Below are positions 53,035 through 61,900 of a stretch of 64,000 nucleotides of DNA, one piece after another. The DNA lies in NCBI RefSeq assembly GCF_014692875.1, contig NZ_CP061171.1, positions 4,774,001-4,838,000 of the forward strand. Reading direction: 5' to 3'. Position 1 is the first letter of the stretch; every line of letters begins with the position of its first letter. The DNA is from Pedobacter riviphilus (GTDB lineage Bacteria; Bacteroidota; Bacteroidia; Sphingobacteriales; Sphingobacteriaceae). Under the pieces are notes generated by a model. That model did not search any database. It worked only from the letters and a program-made list of their open reading frames with translations, and had not been told where the DNA came from. Position numbers and translations under genes: made by a program.

Positions 53035-53172
53035 GATATAAATTAGTTTAGTTAATAATGATCGAAAAGTGATGCTAAAAAACAGACGCAATTCGTTTAT
53101 AAACAATGAAAGTAGCGCCTTTTGAAAGGAAATTGATGAAGAAATAATGAAGATTAGAAAAAGAGTGCTTTA

Positions 53173-53201
53173 TTTGGGCTTGATTCGTAATTTTACTTTC
53201 G
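53173..53201 (+). promoter_or_regulatory. Promoter of murF
   Basis: TTTG (53173-53176), 17-nt spacer, TACTTTCG (53194-53201), one mismatch to TAnnTTTG, 13 bp before the murF ATG. This implies a very short leader. Confidence 0.55.
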
Positions 53202-53214
53202 CAATTTATTTAAA

Positions 53215-54516
53215 ATGACAAGTACAGAAACCCTTTATCAGCATTACTTAAGGCACAACGTTATTTCTACCGATACCAGAAACATTACCCCTGATTGTAT
53301 TTTTTTTGCGCTTAAAGGAGATCTTTTTAATGCCAACGAATTTGCCGCTCAAGCAATTGAAAAAGGCGCAGCTTATGCTGTTATAGATGAAGAAAAGTAT
53401 GCTACAAACAATCAGTGCCTGCTGGTTGAAGACGTGTTAAGCACTTTGCAGGATCTGGCACGCCATCACCGTAAACAACTTAGTATTCCGGTTATTGGCT
53501 TAACAGGGAGCAATGGTAAAACAACGAGTAAAGAGTTGGTAAATGCGGTTTTAGCAGAGCGATATAAAACCTTTGCCACCTTCGGTAACTTAAACAATCA
53601 TATCGGCGTTCCATTGTCTATATTATCCATTACGGATGATGTGCAGATTGCAGTAATCGAGATGGGTGCCAACCACCAAAAAGAAATAGAACTGCTCTGT
53701 ACCATTGCGCAGCCTACCCATGGCATCATTACCAATGTGGGCATGGCCCATTTAGATGGCTTCGGCGGATTTGAAGGCGTAAAAAAGGGAAAGGCTGAGC
53801 TTTACGCCTATTTAAAAGAAACCCATGGTTATACTTTTATCAATAGAGACAATCCATACTTGCTTGAAATGAGCAATGCCGCAGGCTTGAATAAACTGAT
53901 TTATTATGGAACAGAAAACGGCAATACCATTAAAGGGGAGTTAAAAAGCAGCGATCCATTTATCGAAGTGGATTGGACCAACCATGACGTTTCTTCTTCA
54001 GTCAAAACCAATTTAACAGGAAGTTATAACTTCGAAAATATTTTGGCAGCCATCTGTATTGGTGATTTTTTCGACATGAGCCCTGAAGAGATCAACACCG
54101 GTTTATCGAATTATCAGCCGAAAAACAACCGTTCTCAATTAACCAAAACAGAAAAGAATACTGTAATCTGCGATTTTTATAATGCAAACCCAAGCAGCAT
54201 GACCGCTGCACTGAAAAATATCGCAGTATTATCGGCTGATAAAAAGACTGCCATTTTGGGTGATATGTTCGAATTAGGCCCTGAGTCACCTGACCAGCAC
54301 GAACTTATTGCAAAGCAAGCTAATGAAAGTGGTTTAGACCAACTCATTTTTATAGGGAAGGATTTCTTTATATTTAAAGACAATTTTAAAGGTACATTTT
54401 TCGAAACCCCGGCCGAGGCCGCCACTTACTTACAGGAAAATCCGGTTCGGGATCATTTAGTACTGCTAAAAGGATCAAGAGGAATGAAACTGGAAAGTTT
54501 GCTGCAGTATTTATAG
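53215..54516 (+). CDS. murF: UDP-N-acetylmuramoyl-tripeptide--D-alanyl-D-alanine ligase
   Basis: 433 aa, the usual MurF length. It adds D-Ala-D-Ala to the UDP-MurNAc tripeptide in the last cytoplasmic step of murein precursor synthesis. Visible: N-terminal domain (STDTRNITPDCIFFALKG), ATP-binding loop GLTGSNGKTTSKEL, NNHIGVPLSIL, GMAHLDGFGGFEGVKKGKAEL, and the C-terminal domain with LLKGSRGMKLE. Stand-alone gene with its own promoter; it is followed by the inverted-repeat element. Confidence 0.95.
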   Translation: MTSTETLYQHYLRHNVISTDTRNITPDCIFFALKGDLFNANEFAAQAIEKGAAYAVIDEEKYATNNQCLLVEDVLSTLQDLARHHRKQLSIPVIGLTGSNGKTTSKELVNAVLAERYKTFATFGNLNNHIGVPLSILSITDDVQIAVIEMGANHQKEIELLCTIAQPTHGIITNVGMAHLDGFGGFEGVKKGKAELYAYLKETHGYTFINRDNPYLLEMSNAAGLNKLIYYGTENGNTIKGELKSSDPFIEVDWTNHDVSSSVKTNLTGSYNFENILAAICIGDFFDMSPEEINTGLSNYQPKNNRSQLTKTEKNTVICDFYNANPSSMTAALKNIAVLSADKKTAILGDMFELGPESPDQHELIAKQANESGLDQLIFIGKDFFIFKDNFKGTFFETPAEAATYLQENPVRDHLVLLKGSRGMKLESLLQYL

Positions 54517-54535
54517 CCCTTTCTTCTAAAAGAAA

Positions 54536-54727
54536 AGCTGTCTCAAATTGAATTGTATTCTTATCAAAACTTTATTCACCTTACGTCATTCTCGCGAATG
54601 CGGGAATCTTAATGTGTGCTTCCATTAGCATTAAGATTCCCAATCAACCTGATAGCTACCGGGTTGGAAATGACGATACGTCTAAATATAATTTTCACTG
54701 GAACAATTATATTTATTTGAGACAGCT
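54536..54727. mobile_element. 192-bp MITE-like element with a REP core
   Basis: The ends are perfect 13-bp terminal inverted repeats, AGCTGTCTCAAAT and ATTTGAGACAGCT. Inside lie nested palindromes: CGTCATT...AATGACG (54584-54675) around a 13-bp perfect hairpin GGGAATCTTAATG / CATTAAGATTCCC (54602-54641). There is no coding capacity and no clear target duplication. It sits between the convergent murF and TonB-receptor genes, where it could also act as a bidirectional terminator. The likely source is a non-autonomous transposon carrying, or fused with, a REP repeat. Confidence 0.7.
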
Positions 54728-54744
54728 AATTAATTTAAATATTG

Positions 54745-57603
54745 TTAAAACGTACAGGCAATTTTTCCGTAAACATACCTGCCATTAAAGCCAAACTGAC
54801 TAACGGCTCTTGAGTACAAAAATCTACCATTCGAGGTGTTGTCTAATCCCCCAGAATAATTACTGGCAGCGTCTCCGCTCAAATTATTTTCATTATTACG
54901 TGGATTGATATATAATCTATCAGGATAAACATCAAAAATATTATTGGCTCCTACCGTAACAGACCAGGTTTTGCTTGCGGCGTAACTTACAGAGAAATCA
55001 GTTATCCATTTCGGGGCAAAAGTTTGATCCAATTGAACTGGTAAACCATTGGCAGGGATATTTGGATCGATGGCATTTAAATAAGTAACCTCTCCAAAAC
55101 GGACTGTTCTTGCCACGAATGATAATTTACTTACATTATAGGTTGCGGTAATATTTAACTTGTTTTTAGGTACGGAACTTTCGAAACGAGAGCGTTCCAA
55201 ACGATCGAATAATTTAGCCTTTAAAGTTGGATCACTTTCAATTTTGTCAGAGCCCTGAATACTCCTCACCACGGTTTTGTTTACATTTCCGGCAACACTT
55301 AAAATTAAGCTGCTTTTTGCACCTAAATTGAACCTATTGGTTAAAACCACATCTATCCCGGCAGTATTGGTGGTAATGGCATTGGTAAAAAACTGTACGC
55401 TGTTAATTTGTGCCGTTGGATCTACCGTGTTTAAAATCTGGTTCACCACACCTGTTGGCACTAAAACCCCGCCAGAACGCTCGCGGGCATATTGGCTGGA
55501 GAAAACAATACGATCGCTGATATCAATGTTATAAGCATCAACGGTAAAAGTAAAGGTTTTGGCTATTTTGCCTGCTAAGCCTAAACTTCCCGATTTAGAA
55601 ATTTCAGGTTTTAATGCACCAACACCAAATTGGGCAACAATAGGGTTTGCATTATTTACTGTTAAAACCTGGGTTGCGTTTGTGCCAACAAACTGTGTAC
55701 TCTCGTTATTAAAGTATTGTTGGTGTAATGAAGGAGCCCTAAAGCCGGTTGCATAAGCTCCCCGCAATGAAACATCTCCAAAAAGCTTAATCTTACCTGT
55801 AAATTTATAAGAGAAGTTTGAACCAAAATCACTGTAGTTTTCATAGCGGCCAGCGGCTTCTAAGGTTACCCTTGATCCAAATTCAGCTTCTAAATCGGCA
55901 TAGGCTCCAACATTATGCCGCGATTTATCCAGCGCATTGCTAGGCTTAAAACCAGGAAATACCTGTGCGCCAGATGCAGTAGGGGATGTTCCGATCAACC
56001 TTCCACCATTTGAATAGGATAACAGCTCGCCTTCTTTGATCTGATAGTTATCTATTCTAAATTCTCCCCCAAAAGCAGTATTTAACGAAGTTAAAAATCC
56101 ACCGTCAAAAGTGTGCTTTTTGCTTAAATCAAGATTACTGGTGTTCTGTCTGAATAGTAACTCTCCAGCATAAAATGAAGTAGGGCTTGTACCTGTTGGT
56201 AAAGAGGCATTTACCGTGTTGTCAATATTAAACTCAATGGTATTCTCTCCACTTGTATTACTTAGGTCGTAATCCCAGGTGCCTATTTTACCTCTTAAAC
56301 CTGCAGAAAATGAATAATCATTGATTTTGGTATCGATAAATGGTAAAAACCCGTTAGGGTAGATCGACAAATCTATCTGAGTAGTTTGTGTTGGCAAACG
56401 ATAAAAACCCGCTGCACTACCCGTTTTATGGGTAAAACCTGCTGCATAATACAATTGGGTAGTTTTACCAAAATTGAACTGCCCGTTTAAAAACCCTCCA
56501 CCGTTTTTGGAGTCAGAATTACCTACACGCATGTTGTTTCTATCTAAACCATTTGCTGCAGCCCTGGCGTCATCGGCAGCTTTTAAACTGGCAAAACGGG
56601 CCTGAAAATCGGCTTCTGTTTCTGTCGAACCCTTAGTTGGATTTGCAGAATACAATAATGGACGGGTATCTAAACCACCCCGGTTCGTATAGCCCCTTTG
56701 GAGGTATTGTGCCGCAAAATTAATGAAACCTTTGTCGTTTTTAAATGCCCAGCCTTTGCTAAAATCAACCTGAAAAGTTCTGCCATCGCTAAAATCGCGT
56801 CCTAAGGCACTTGAAGAAGATTGGCCAAAAGAGGTAGAGAAACTATAAGGCGTTACCTTTTTTAACACAATATTGATTACCCCGGCAATAGCATCCGAAC
56901 CGTACTGCGCCGCAGCACCATCACGTAACACCTCAATGCGTTCTATCGCCGAAACCGGGATAGAATTTAAATCGGTTCCAACAGAACCCCGTCCGAAAGT
57001 ACCATTAATGTTTACCAATGCTGTAGTATGCCTGCGTTTTCCGTTTACCAAAACCAAGACCTGATCTGGTCCTAAACCACGTAAAGATGCCGGATCGATG
57101 TGATCCGTTCCATCAGAAACGGTTTGTCGGTTAGAGCTAAAAGATGGCGCTACAAAGTTTAAAATCTGCGTTAAATCTGTCTGCGCAAATACTTTAACGT
57201 CTTTTGTAGAAATCAGATCAACGGGGACCACACTTTCGATGTTCGTTCTTGGTGTTGATCTTGATCCGACCACAACTACATCACTTAAAAGTTCTTTCGC
57301 ATCCTGCAGTACAAAATCCATCGTTTTTACAGTATTATCAATCTGAACGGCTACTTCAGCTGTTTGGTAACCAGTAAAAGAAATCCGGACTTTATAAGCT
57401 CCTGCTGACGTAAATTTTAAGGCATAGAGCCCATTTCCATCGGAAGATGTTCCAATTTTTGAGCCAACTACCTGAATAGTTGCACCAGGTATAGCCAGGC
57501 CGGCCGAATCTGTAACTTTACCTTTTAAGCCTTGCGCAAATAATTGGGCCGACGTTAGAAAAAGGAGAATAGCGAGGGTGTTTTTGAATAAAATTCTTAT
57601 CAT
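54745..57603 (-). CDS. TonB-dependent outer-membrane receptor without SusD partner
   Basis: 952 aa from MIRILFKNTLAILLFLTSAQ (57603). Signal peptide, carboxypeptidase-regulatory-like domain (LKGKVTDSAGLAIPGATIQVVG), SDVVVVGSRSTPRT ahead of the plug, plug with the strongly conserved LRGLGPDQVLVLVNGKRRH and RIEVLRDGAAAQYGSDAIAGVINIVLKK, and a barrel ending YGKIACTF. This is an iron/vitamin/nutrient-type receptor rather than SusC. The ligand is unknown; it stands alone. Confidence 0.92.
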   Translation of the reverse strand: MIRILFKNTLAILLFLTSAQLFAQGLKGKVTDSAGLAIPGATIQVVGSKIGTSSDGNGLYALKFTSAGAYKVRISFTGYQTAEVAVQIDNTVKTMDFVLQDAKELLSDVVVVGSRSTPRTNIESVVPVDLISTKDVKVFAQTDLTQILNFVAPSFSSNRQTVSDGTDHIDPASLRGLGPDQVLVLVNGKRRHTTALVNINGTFGRGSVGTDLNSIPVSAIERIEVLRDGAAAQYGSDAIAGVINIVLKKVTPYSFSTSFGQSSSSALGRDFSDGRTFQVDFSKGWAFKNDKGFINFAAQYLQRGYTNRGGLDTRPLLYSANPTKGSTETEADFQARFASLKAADDARAAANGLDRNNMRVGNSDSKNGGGFLNGQFNFGKTTQLYYAAGFTHKTGSAAGFYRLPTQTTQIDLSIYPNGFLPFIDTKINDYSFSAGLRGKIGTWDYDLSNTSGENTIEFNIDNTVNASLPTGTSPTSFYAGELLFRQNTSNLDLSKKHTFDGGFLTSLNTAFGGEFRIDNYQIKEGELLSYSNGGRLIGTSPTASGAQVFPGFKPSNALDKSRHNVGAYADLEAEFGSRVTLEAAGRYENYSDFGSNFSYKFTGKIKLFGDVSLRGAYATGFRAPSLHQQYFNNESTQFVGTNATQVLTVNNANPIVAQFGVGALKPEISKSGSLGLAGKIAKTFTFTVDAYNIDISDRIVFSSQYARERSGGVLVPTGVVNQILNTVDPTAQINSVQFFTNAITTNTAGIDVVLTNRFNLGAKSSLILSVAGNVNKTVVRSIQGSDKIESDPTLKAKLFDRLERSRFESSVPKNKLNITATYNVSKLSFVARTVRFGEVTYLNAIDPNIPANGLPVQLDQTFAPKWITDFSVSYAASKTWSVTVGANNIFDVYPDRLYINPRNNENNLSGDAASNYSGGLDNTSNGRFLYSRAVSQFGFNGRYVYGKIACTF

Positions 57604-57768
57604 AGTGTATAGGTTTATAAACAATAATAACAATTTTATCACACATTCTCACACAATAACTACCTGATAAAGAACAAAGTACTAAAAAAGTACCCTTTTC
57701 ATGTAAATAATTAAAGACAAACGATCGAAAAAATGCAAAAATTAAATCCCAGGCAAGAAATAAACAAA

Positions 57769-58260
57769 TTATTGAGCCAAATCAACTAAAACACCGACAT
57801 CACTTACCTCCAAAAGTGGATTATCGCGCATATTCTGCTCAATTTCGATTTCAAACTTGCCATTTCTCGGAAAATGATAATTGGTTAGCATGGGTAAACT
57901 ATAGCTGAACACGTTTCCAGAACCACTACCCAACCATTCGCCATCATTTTTAGCCAATTTATATTGATAACGTTTGGTTATCATTTTTTTACCATCCTTA
58001 AAATGGGCAAGAATAAATATATTGGCGTATTTATAATCTGCGGTATGCCTTAGCTTGAAATAAATATTATAGGCTTTGGTATTGTCTTTTATTTCAAATG
58101 CTGTCGAAATATGATTACGGTAAGTCCACCTGCGATTGGCAATTTCTACATTGCTATCAATTACGCTGGCCGTGCAGCCAACAAATAATGTAACCATCAA
58201 TAAAAAGCCAAGCAAAATTATATGCTTTTTATTCAGCAGCAGGTTTATTTTCTGAACCAT
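57769..58260 (-). CDS. gldH: Gliding motility lipoprotein GldH
   Basis: 163 aa from MVQKINLLLNKKHIILL (58260), lipobox LFVGC (Cys 29). The remaining sequence (IANRRWTYRNHISTAFEIKD... LPMLTNYHFPRNGKFEIEIEQNMR) fits the GldH family, needed for gliding and T9SS function in Flavobacteria. Its start overlaps the end of the PSP1/RicT gene by 32 bp, implying translational coupling, and the holB-ricT-gldH order is widely conserved in Bacteroidota. Confidence 0.85.
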   Translation of the reverse strand: MVQKINLLLNKKHIILLGFLLMVTLFVGCTASVIDSNVEIANRRWTYRNHISTAFEIKDNTKAYNIYFKLRHTADYKYANIFILAHFKDGKKMITKRYQYKLAKNDGEWLGSGSGNVFSYSLPMLTNYHFPRNGKFEIEIEQNMRDNPLLEVSDVGVLVDLAQ

Positions 58261-59770
58261 TATTATTGTTTCGGCGGTTGTTATTTTTCCTACGGTTATT
58301 TCTATTCTTATTTTTGCTCTGCTCTGGCTTAACACCCTCTGCCGCTACACTTCCTTCAGCTTTTACTACAGACTTTTGTGCTTGTGGCTGCTGTTTTTGC
58401 TTATTGTTTTGAGGTTTTGGTCCATTAACATGCTGTGGTTTCGGAACAGTCTGTTGGGGCTTTTGACCTGCATTTTGCTGCGGTTTTGATCCGTTAGGTT
58501 GTTGTTTTCCGCCTTGTTGAGCTTTCTGTGCACCATGTTGAGGCTGCTGAGCTCTGTTATTAGCTCCAGCGTTCTTTTCTCCGGCTGGTACTCTTTCCCT
58601 TCTATTTTGATTATTGTTGCGGTTGTTTTTCTGGTTATTGTTTTTATTCTGGTTGTTTTTGCCACGAGAACGTTCGTCTAAGCGGGTTAAACTATCCTGA
58701 CCAACTACATTTTCATAATCGAAAGATTTTTCTATTACCACAGGCACAGCAACCTGTACGGCTTCTTCTTTTAAATTAGGTGCTTTTTTGCCTGCTTTGT
58801 TCATGGCCATGATTTCTTTTACCCTGGCTGCTTTAACCGGAATCCAGTTTTCATCGCCCTGGTAACTAAACCACATAATTTTTTTGAAAATATCTGTCTT
58901 TTGATGACGAGCATAACCCGCTTCTGTATCCAGGTTTTCAATCCTGTCCGGAATATCCTTTAATGCATCTAAATAGGTATCAAGCTCATAGTTTAAACAG
59001 CATTTTAATTTACCGCACTGGCCAGCAAGCTTTAATGTATTTAACGAGAGGTTCTGATAACGCGCCGCAGCTGTAGAAACTGTTTTAAAATTAGTTAACC
59101 AGGTAGAGCAGCATAATTCGCGGCCGCAGGAGCCAATCCCACCTAAACGGCCAGCTTCCTGGCGCATCCCGATCTGGCGCATTTCAATTCTGATACGGAA
59201 ACTCTCCGCCATTTTTTTAATCAGCTCACGGAAATCCACACGTCCATCGGCAGTATAAAAAAATGTTGCTTTGGTTTTATCAGCCTGGTAATCTACATCA
59301 CTGATTTTCATCTGCAAACGGAGATCGAGCGCCAGTTTACGGGCTTTATGCATGGTTTCCCATTCCATCCCTTTGGCGGCATTCCATTTCTCCACATCAG
59401 CCTCTGTAGCCTTACGGTAGATTTTTTTGGTTACCTGATCAAGCGCAGTTTTGCGGCGTTTCATCTGGATACGCACCAATTCACCCGTAAGCGAAACGTG
59501 CCCTACATCAAAACCACCAGTTGGCCCTTCAACGGCAACAAGTTCCCCAATTTCGAGGTAAATGTTATCGTTATTGAGGAAAAACTCTTTACGTGAGCCT
59601 TTAAATTTGATTTCTGTAACCTGAAAAGGTTTATAATTAGAAGGCATATCCAAATTAGACAGCCAATCGTGAACTTCCATTGTTTGGCAACCACCGGTGC
59701 CGCATGAGCCATTACTTTTGCATCCATTAGGGGTGCAGCCACCACCTGTTGAACAACTTCCACATCCCAT
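58229..59770 (-). CDS. ricT: PSP1/RicT-family protein with Cys-rich head and QN-rich tail
   Basis: 513 aa. In Bacillus the RicT homologue works with RicA and RicF in an Fe-S complex that affects RNA processing; the role in Bacteroidota is not established. Visible: a Cys-rich N-terminus (GCGSCSTGGGCTPNGCKSNG), a PSP1 core (about residues 45-290) with the conserved GSCGRELCCSTW and GQCGKLKCCLNYELD motifs, and a disordered basic Gln/Asn-rich tail from about residue 345 that ends RRKNNNRRNNNN. The tail and its PQ-rich stretch are unlike the short Bacillus protein and may bind RNA (inference). Middle gene of holB-ricT-gldH. Confidence 0.85.
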   Translation of the reverse strand: MGCGSCSTGGGCTPNGCKSNGSCGTGGCQTMEVHDWLSNLDMPSNYKPFQVTEIKFKGSRKEFFLNNDNIYLEIGELVAVEGPTGGFDVGHVSLTGELVRIQMKRRKTALDQVTKKIYRKATEADVEKWNAAKGMEWETMHKARKLALDLRLQMKISDVDYQADKTKATFFYTADGRVDFRELIKKMAESFRIRIEMRQIGMRQEAGRLGGIGSCGRELCCSTWLTNFKTVSTAAARYQNLSLNTLKLAGQCGKLKCCLNYELDTYLDALKDIPDRIENLDTEAGYARHQKTDIFKKIMWFSYQGDENWIPVKAARVKEIMAMNKAGKKAPNLKEEAVQVAVPVVIEKSFDYENVVGQDSLTRLDERSRGKNNQNKNNNQKNNRNNNQNRRERVPAGEKNAGANNRAQQPQHGAQKAQQGGKQQPNGSKPQQNAGQKPQQTVPKPQHVNGPKPQNNKQKQQPQAQKSVVKAEGSVAAEGVKPEQSKNKNRNNRRKNNNRRNNNNGSENKPAAE

Positions 59771-59771
59771 A

Positions 59772-60920
59772 TTAATTGTATATATATTGAGTCCCCGCAG
59801 GGAGCGTTTTAAACTTGATAATTTTTACCAATTGTAAAGATACATCTAAAAACAGAATTTTCGGGTTTGCGTTTCTTTCAATGTGGTAATGTGCCTTTTC
59901 CAGTTCGCCAATTATGGCCTCTGCCATGGGCAAGGTAAGTACATGTGTGCTGAGTTTTTTGGCCGTTTCGAAGGTTAGGGGAGGTAATTTCACCAACTCT
60001 TCGGCTCCGCTCAAAATTAAACAGCATTCGCGTAAATAATTTACGCCATATTTTAAAAAATTCTTCTGGTTTTCTCTTCCCCACTTGGCTGCTTCATCGG
60101 TAAAATCGATCAGGTCGGGCACTTTATTGCCAAATCCCATCCTCAGCCAGGCCGTAAATGTACCAGAACTATCGCTTTGCGTATCTGCTGCCAGTGCTTT
60201 TGCTTCAATTAAATTTCCATCGGCGAGAAATGAATAATCAATAGCCTGATGCTCGCTTAATCCACTCGCATTTAATAAATATCCTGTTACCTCTTCCGAC
60301 GAAAGTTTTGGGATTTTCACAATTTGCGTTCTGGATAAAATGGTAGTTAAAATCTGATCCTGACTTTGGGCGATTAAAATAAACAAAGTATTTGCAGGCG
60401 GTTCTTCAATTAATTTCAGCAAAGCATTTCCGGCTTTATCCAAATATTCGGGCAACCACATAATCAAAACCTTGGTTTCGGCCTCAAAAGCCTTATAACT
60501 TAGCTTCTTAATAATATCGTGGCATTCGGCAATGTTAATGTTAGCCTGTTTATTGGCAGCATCGAGTTTAGAGCGCCAGATATCCATATCGAAATAAGGA
60601 TCGTGCATTAACATGCCCCGCCATTCTTCCAATACATCAACGGCCGTTTTTACACTTGCCGAGGCAAAAAAAGGATAGGAGAAATGCAGGTCGGGATGAA
60701 TTAAACGTTCGTATTTTCTACAGCTCGAACATTCGCCACAACTATCATTTTCGCCTTTATTGAGGCAATTGATGTATTGTGCATAGGCAATAGCCAGCGG
60801 TACAGCGCCAGAACCAGCAGGCGACAAAAATAGTTGCGCATGGCTAATGCGGTTTTCTTTAACCGTTTGCACCAATTGTTGCTTCACTCTTTCCTGTCCG
60901 ATGATTTCTTTAAACTGCAT
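59772..60920 (-). CDS. holB: DNA polymerase III delta' subunit
   Basis: 382 aa from MQFKEIIGQERVKQQLV (60920), chosen over an upstream TTG in the same frame. Clamp-loader subunit. The P-loop is degenerate (SPAGSGAVPLA, no GKT), as expected for delta', which does not hydrolyse ATP. A zinc module CGECSSC is present, followed by LIHPDLHF. LIEEPPANTLFILIAQS and SRTQIVKI match the family, with T in place of the usual C in SRC. It precedes ricT by one base. Confidence 0.9.
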   Translation of the reverse strand: MQFKEIIGQERVKQQLVQTVKENRISHAQLFLSPAGSGAVPLAIAYAQYINCLNKGENDSCGECSSCRKYERLIHPDLHFSYPFFASASVKTAVDVLEEWRGMLMHDPYFDMDIWRSKLDAANKQANINIAECHDIIKKLSYKAFEAETKVLIMWLPEYLDKAGNALLKLIEEPPANTLFILIAQSQDQILTTILSRTQIVKIPKLSSEEVTGYLLNASGLSEHQAIDYSFLADGNLIEAKALAADTQSDSSGTFTAWLRMGFGNKVPDLIDFTDEAAKWGRENQKNFLKYGVNYLRECCLILSGAEELVKLPPLTFETAKKLSTHVLTLPMAEAIIGELEKAHYHIERNANPKILFLDVSLQLVKIIKFKTLPAGTQYIYN

Positions 60921-61475
60921 TTGGTGCAAAATAAGAAATAGATATGAGATTCACACATTCGTCATTACGATCTTACTTTTGAAACACATTTTTTAGTGTT
61001 AAATGTTAAATAAAGCTCATAACTTCTGTAGCTTATCCGGTCAATATTATTTTGAAAAGCAAGGTCTTGTGCGTTTCGGTTCCGAAAGCCCTGCTATCTC
61101 TTCAAGTCCTCGCTACGCTGCGGGCTTTTCGTTCTATCAGGTTTATTTAACTAAATCAGTAATTCTTCGGAAATAAACCTTTAAAACCAGAATATCCAGA
61201 TATAATATGCTCACCAACTTCACCCAAACCGTACAGGCCTGAATCAACTAAACCTGATGGGAGAGCGGACATCCTACAGCAGGACCGTATATACCCAAGT
61301 ACTACAGGCTTTGCTTTACAAAAAATGAAACCATCAATTTTTACCATAAACAACATACGCGTTGCCTCAACATTAATCTTGGTTTATTGATTATTTCAAA
61401 AACCTTACCTTTGGCTTTTATTTTTTAAACGGGACTAAACGCTTTGCACCAAACACCCTACGCTTAATTATTTTT
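60921..61475. other. Intergenic region with a structured repeat and a doubtful small frame
   Basis: 555 bp between holB and ruvX, which are divergent. It contains the hairpin-prone element at 61083-61131 and an unsupported minus-strand frame of 66 codons (61156-61356, ending GFKGLFPKNY) with no signal, motif or start context. This frame may be a relic of a lost gene. No RNA gene was recognised. Confidence 0.4.
61083..61131. repeat. Hairpin-prone intergenic element
   Basis: Arms CGAAAGCCC and GGGCTTTTCG (one bulge) enclose a 30-nt GC-rich stretch, which is out of character for the AT-rich spacer. It is probably a dispersed intergenic repeat typical of this group; family not identified. Confidence 0.5.
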
Positions 61476-61893
61476 ATGGCACGTATCCTCGCATTTGATT
61501 ATGGAACCAAACGCATCGGCATTGCGGTAACTGATCCTTTGCAGATTATTGCAACAGGGCTTGACACCGTGCATCCGAAAGATGTGATCGAGTATGTTAA
61601 AAAGTACATGCTTACCGAGCAGGTGGAGGCTTTTGTACTCGGCGATCCTAAACAGATGGATGGATCTCCATCCGAATCCGCACAACATGTAAAAGGTTTT
61701 GCTACACTGTTAAAAAAATCATTCCCTGATATCCCAAGGCACTGGGTTGATGAGCGTTTTACCTCTAAGCTTGCCCATCAGGCCATTATGCAGAGTGGCT
61801 TAAAAAAAAATGGACAGAAGGGATAAAGATAGGGTTGATACCATTGCCGCAACCATCATTTTACAATATTTTATGGAAAGTAACCGTTTATAA
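61476..61893 (+). CDS. ruvX: RuvX/YqgF Holliday-junction resolvase-like protein, frameshifted at A9
   Basis: 138 aa once one A is removed, the usual family length. RNase H-like fold: ILAFDYGTKRIGIAVTD (catalytic Asp), VLGDPKQMDGSPSESA, WVDERFTSKLA. RuvX/YqgF is implicated in 16S rRNA processing as well as recombination. The run of nine A at 61802-61810 puts the last 30 codons out of frame. Reading eight A gives GLKKMDRRDKDRVDTIAATIILQ, which matches the family end, and a stop at 61891. Nine A could be a sequencing error, a mutation, or a site of transcriptional slippage. Confidence 0.85.
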
Positions 61894-61900
61894 CCAACAA

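Noticed and set aside
52253..53041. Two plus-strand frames of 110-119 codons opposite susC pair F
   Set aside because: Antisense shadows of the conserved plug and signal region; similar shadows occur opposite other susC genes.
61156..61356. 66-codon minus-strand frame before ruvX
   Set aside because: No signal, motif or neighbour support; kept only as a note in the intergenic entry.
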